Shown: in pieces, positions 15,601 to 15,734 of the stretch
How positions within the stretch are numbered: the first letter of the stretch is position 1
Layout of the letters: each line of letters begins with the position of its first letter
Source: Bacillota bacterium
GTDB lineage: Bacteria > Bacillota > Limnochordia > Darwinibacteriales > DTU012
DNA: 15,734 bases
NCBI GenBank assembly: GCA_012521805.1
Contig: JAAYLQ010000114.1
Coordinates: 1-15,734, forward strand
Direction: 5' to 3'
The notes under the pieces: model-generated
The model's input: the letters and a program-made list of their open reading frames with translations, nothing else
Told to the model about the DNA's origin: nothing
Databases searched by the model: none
Program-made: the position numbers and the translations under genes

Positions 15601-15734
15601 AATTGTCGAATGTACGCGTCAAGCTTTAGTAGGCGAGAGACCTCGCCACAATTGGTGTTCATAAAGCTGTGCTGAAGCCGCTGAGGTTCCGTAGAGCTAT
15701 CACCCAGGGTTTCGTAGAGTACCCTAAGCTAGGC
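15601..15734. other. Unassigned, structured segment at the right edge
   Basis: No gene could be supported here. The segment holds a perfect hairpin GGCGAG-AGAC-CTCGCC (15632-15647), a hairpin AGGGT/ACCCT (15706-15725), and two copies of a ten-base motif, TTCCGTAGAG (15687-15696) and TTTCGTAGAG (15710-15719). On the minus strand two short overlapping open frames exist: one enters from the edge and stops near 15662-15664, the other runs between a TAG near 15731 and a TAG near 15597. Neither has a recognisable domain. It could be a dispersed repeat, the end of a structured RNA, or the 3' region of an upstream gene. thrS, often found before infC, is not visible. Confidence 0.3.

Noticed and set aside
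25..15646. The ten-base sequence GAGACCTCGC occurs near both window edges (25-34 and 15637-15646) in the same orientation, suggesting element ends.
   Set aside because: Hundreds of ten-base matches are expected by chance in a window of this size, the match does not extend, and the genes between are an ordinary syntenic housekeeping block.

Overview
The window looks like a chromosomal housekeeping block from a spore-forming, low-to-mid GC member of the Bacillota (Firmicutes). The evidence is a YunB sporulation protein, strong GGAGG-type ribosome binding sites, frequent TTG/GTG starts, a T-box leader in front of pheS, an attenuator-type leader in front of infC, and a gene order (infC-rpmI-rplT, rlmP/ysgA, pheS-pheT, zapA-cvpA, mutS2) close to that of Bacillus and clostridia. 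I cannot name the genus. There is no phage, IS element, CRISPR array or defence island; the interest lies mainly in RNA-level regulation and small features.

Layout, left to right. At the far left (1-66) a perfect 10-bp inverted repeat abuts either the start of a minus-strand gene leaving the window or the end of a plus-strand gene entering it. yunB (minus) and a class A penicillin-binding protein gene (plus, the only complete plus-strand gene) are divergent around 903-1036. The PBP gene converges with mutS2 on a strong bidirectional terminator (3095-3127). From there to the right edge all genes are on the minus strand, in three transcription blocks read right to left: (1) infC-rpmI-rplT, ending in a terminator at 14183-14218 and followed directly by rlmP; (2) a 36-aa YqzL-like gene, then the phenylalanine T-box and pheS-pheT-zapA-cvpA, ending in a hairpin at 8551-8573; (3) an N-acetylmuramoyl-L-alanine amidase, a long U32-family protein and mutS2.

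The common theme is translation. IF3, L35 and L20 are ribosome assembly and initiation factors; PheST charges tRNA-Phe; RlmP methylates the peptidyl-transferase centre of 23S rRNA; U32 proteins of the RlhA/TrhP type hydroxylate rRNA or tRNA; MutS2 with a Smr domain acts on stalled or collided ribosomes in B. subtilis. A second theme is the envelope and cell division: PBP, amidase, ZapA, CvpA and YunB.

The points most worth a second look are a probable AUU start for infC, a mutually exclusive antiterminator/terminator pair in the infC leader, a 36-codon YqzL-like gene that a length cut-off would miss, the hairpin at the left edge that would bury a Shine-Dalgarno sequence, and an unexplained structured segment at the right edge (15601-15734).
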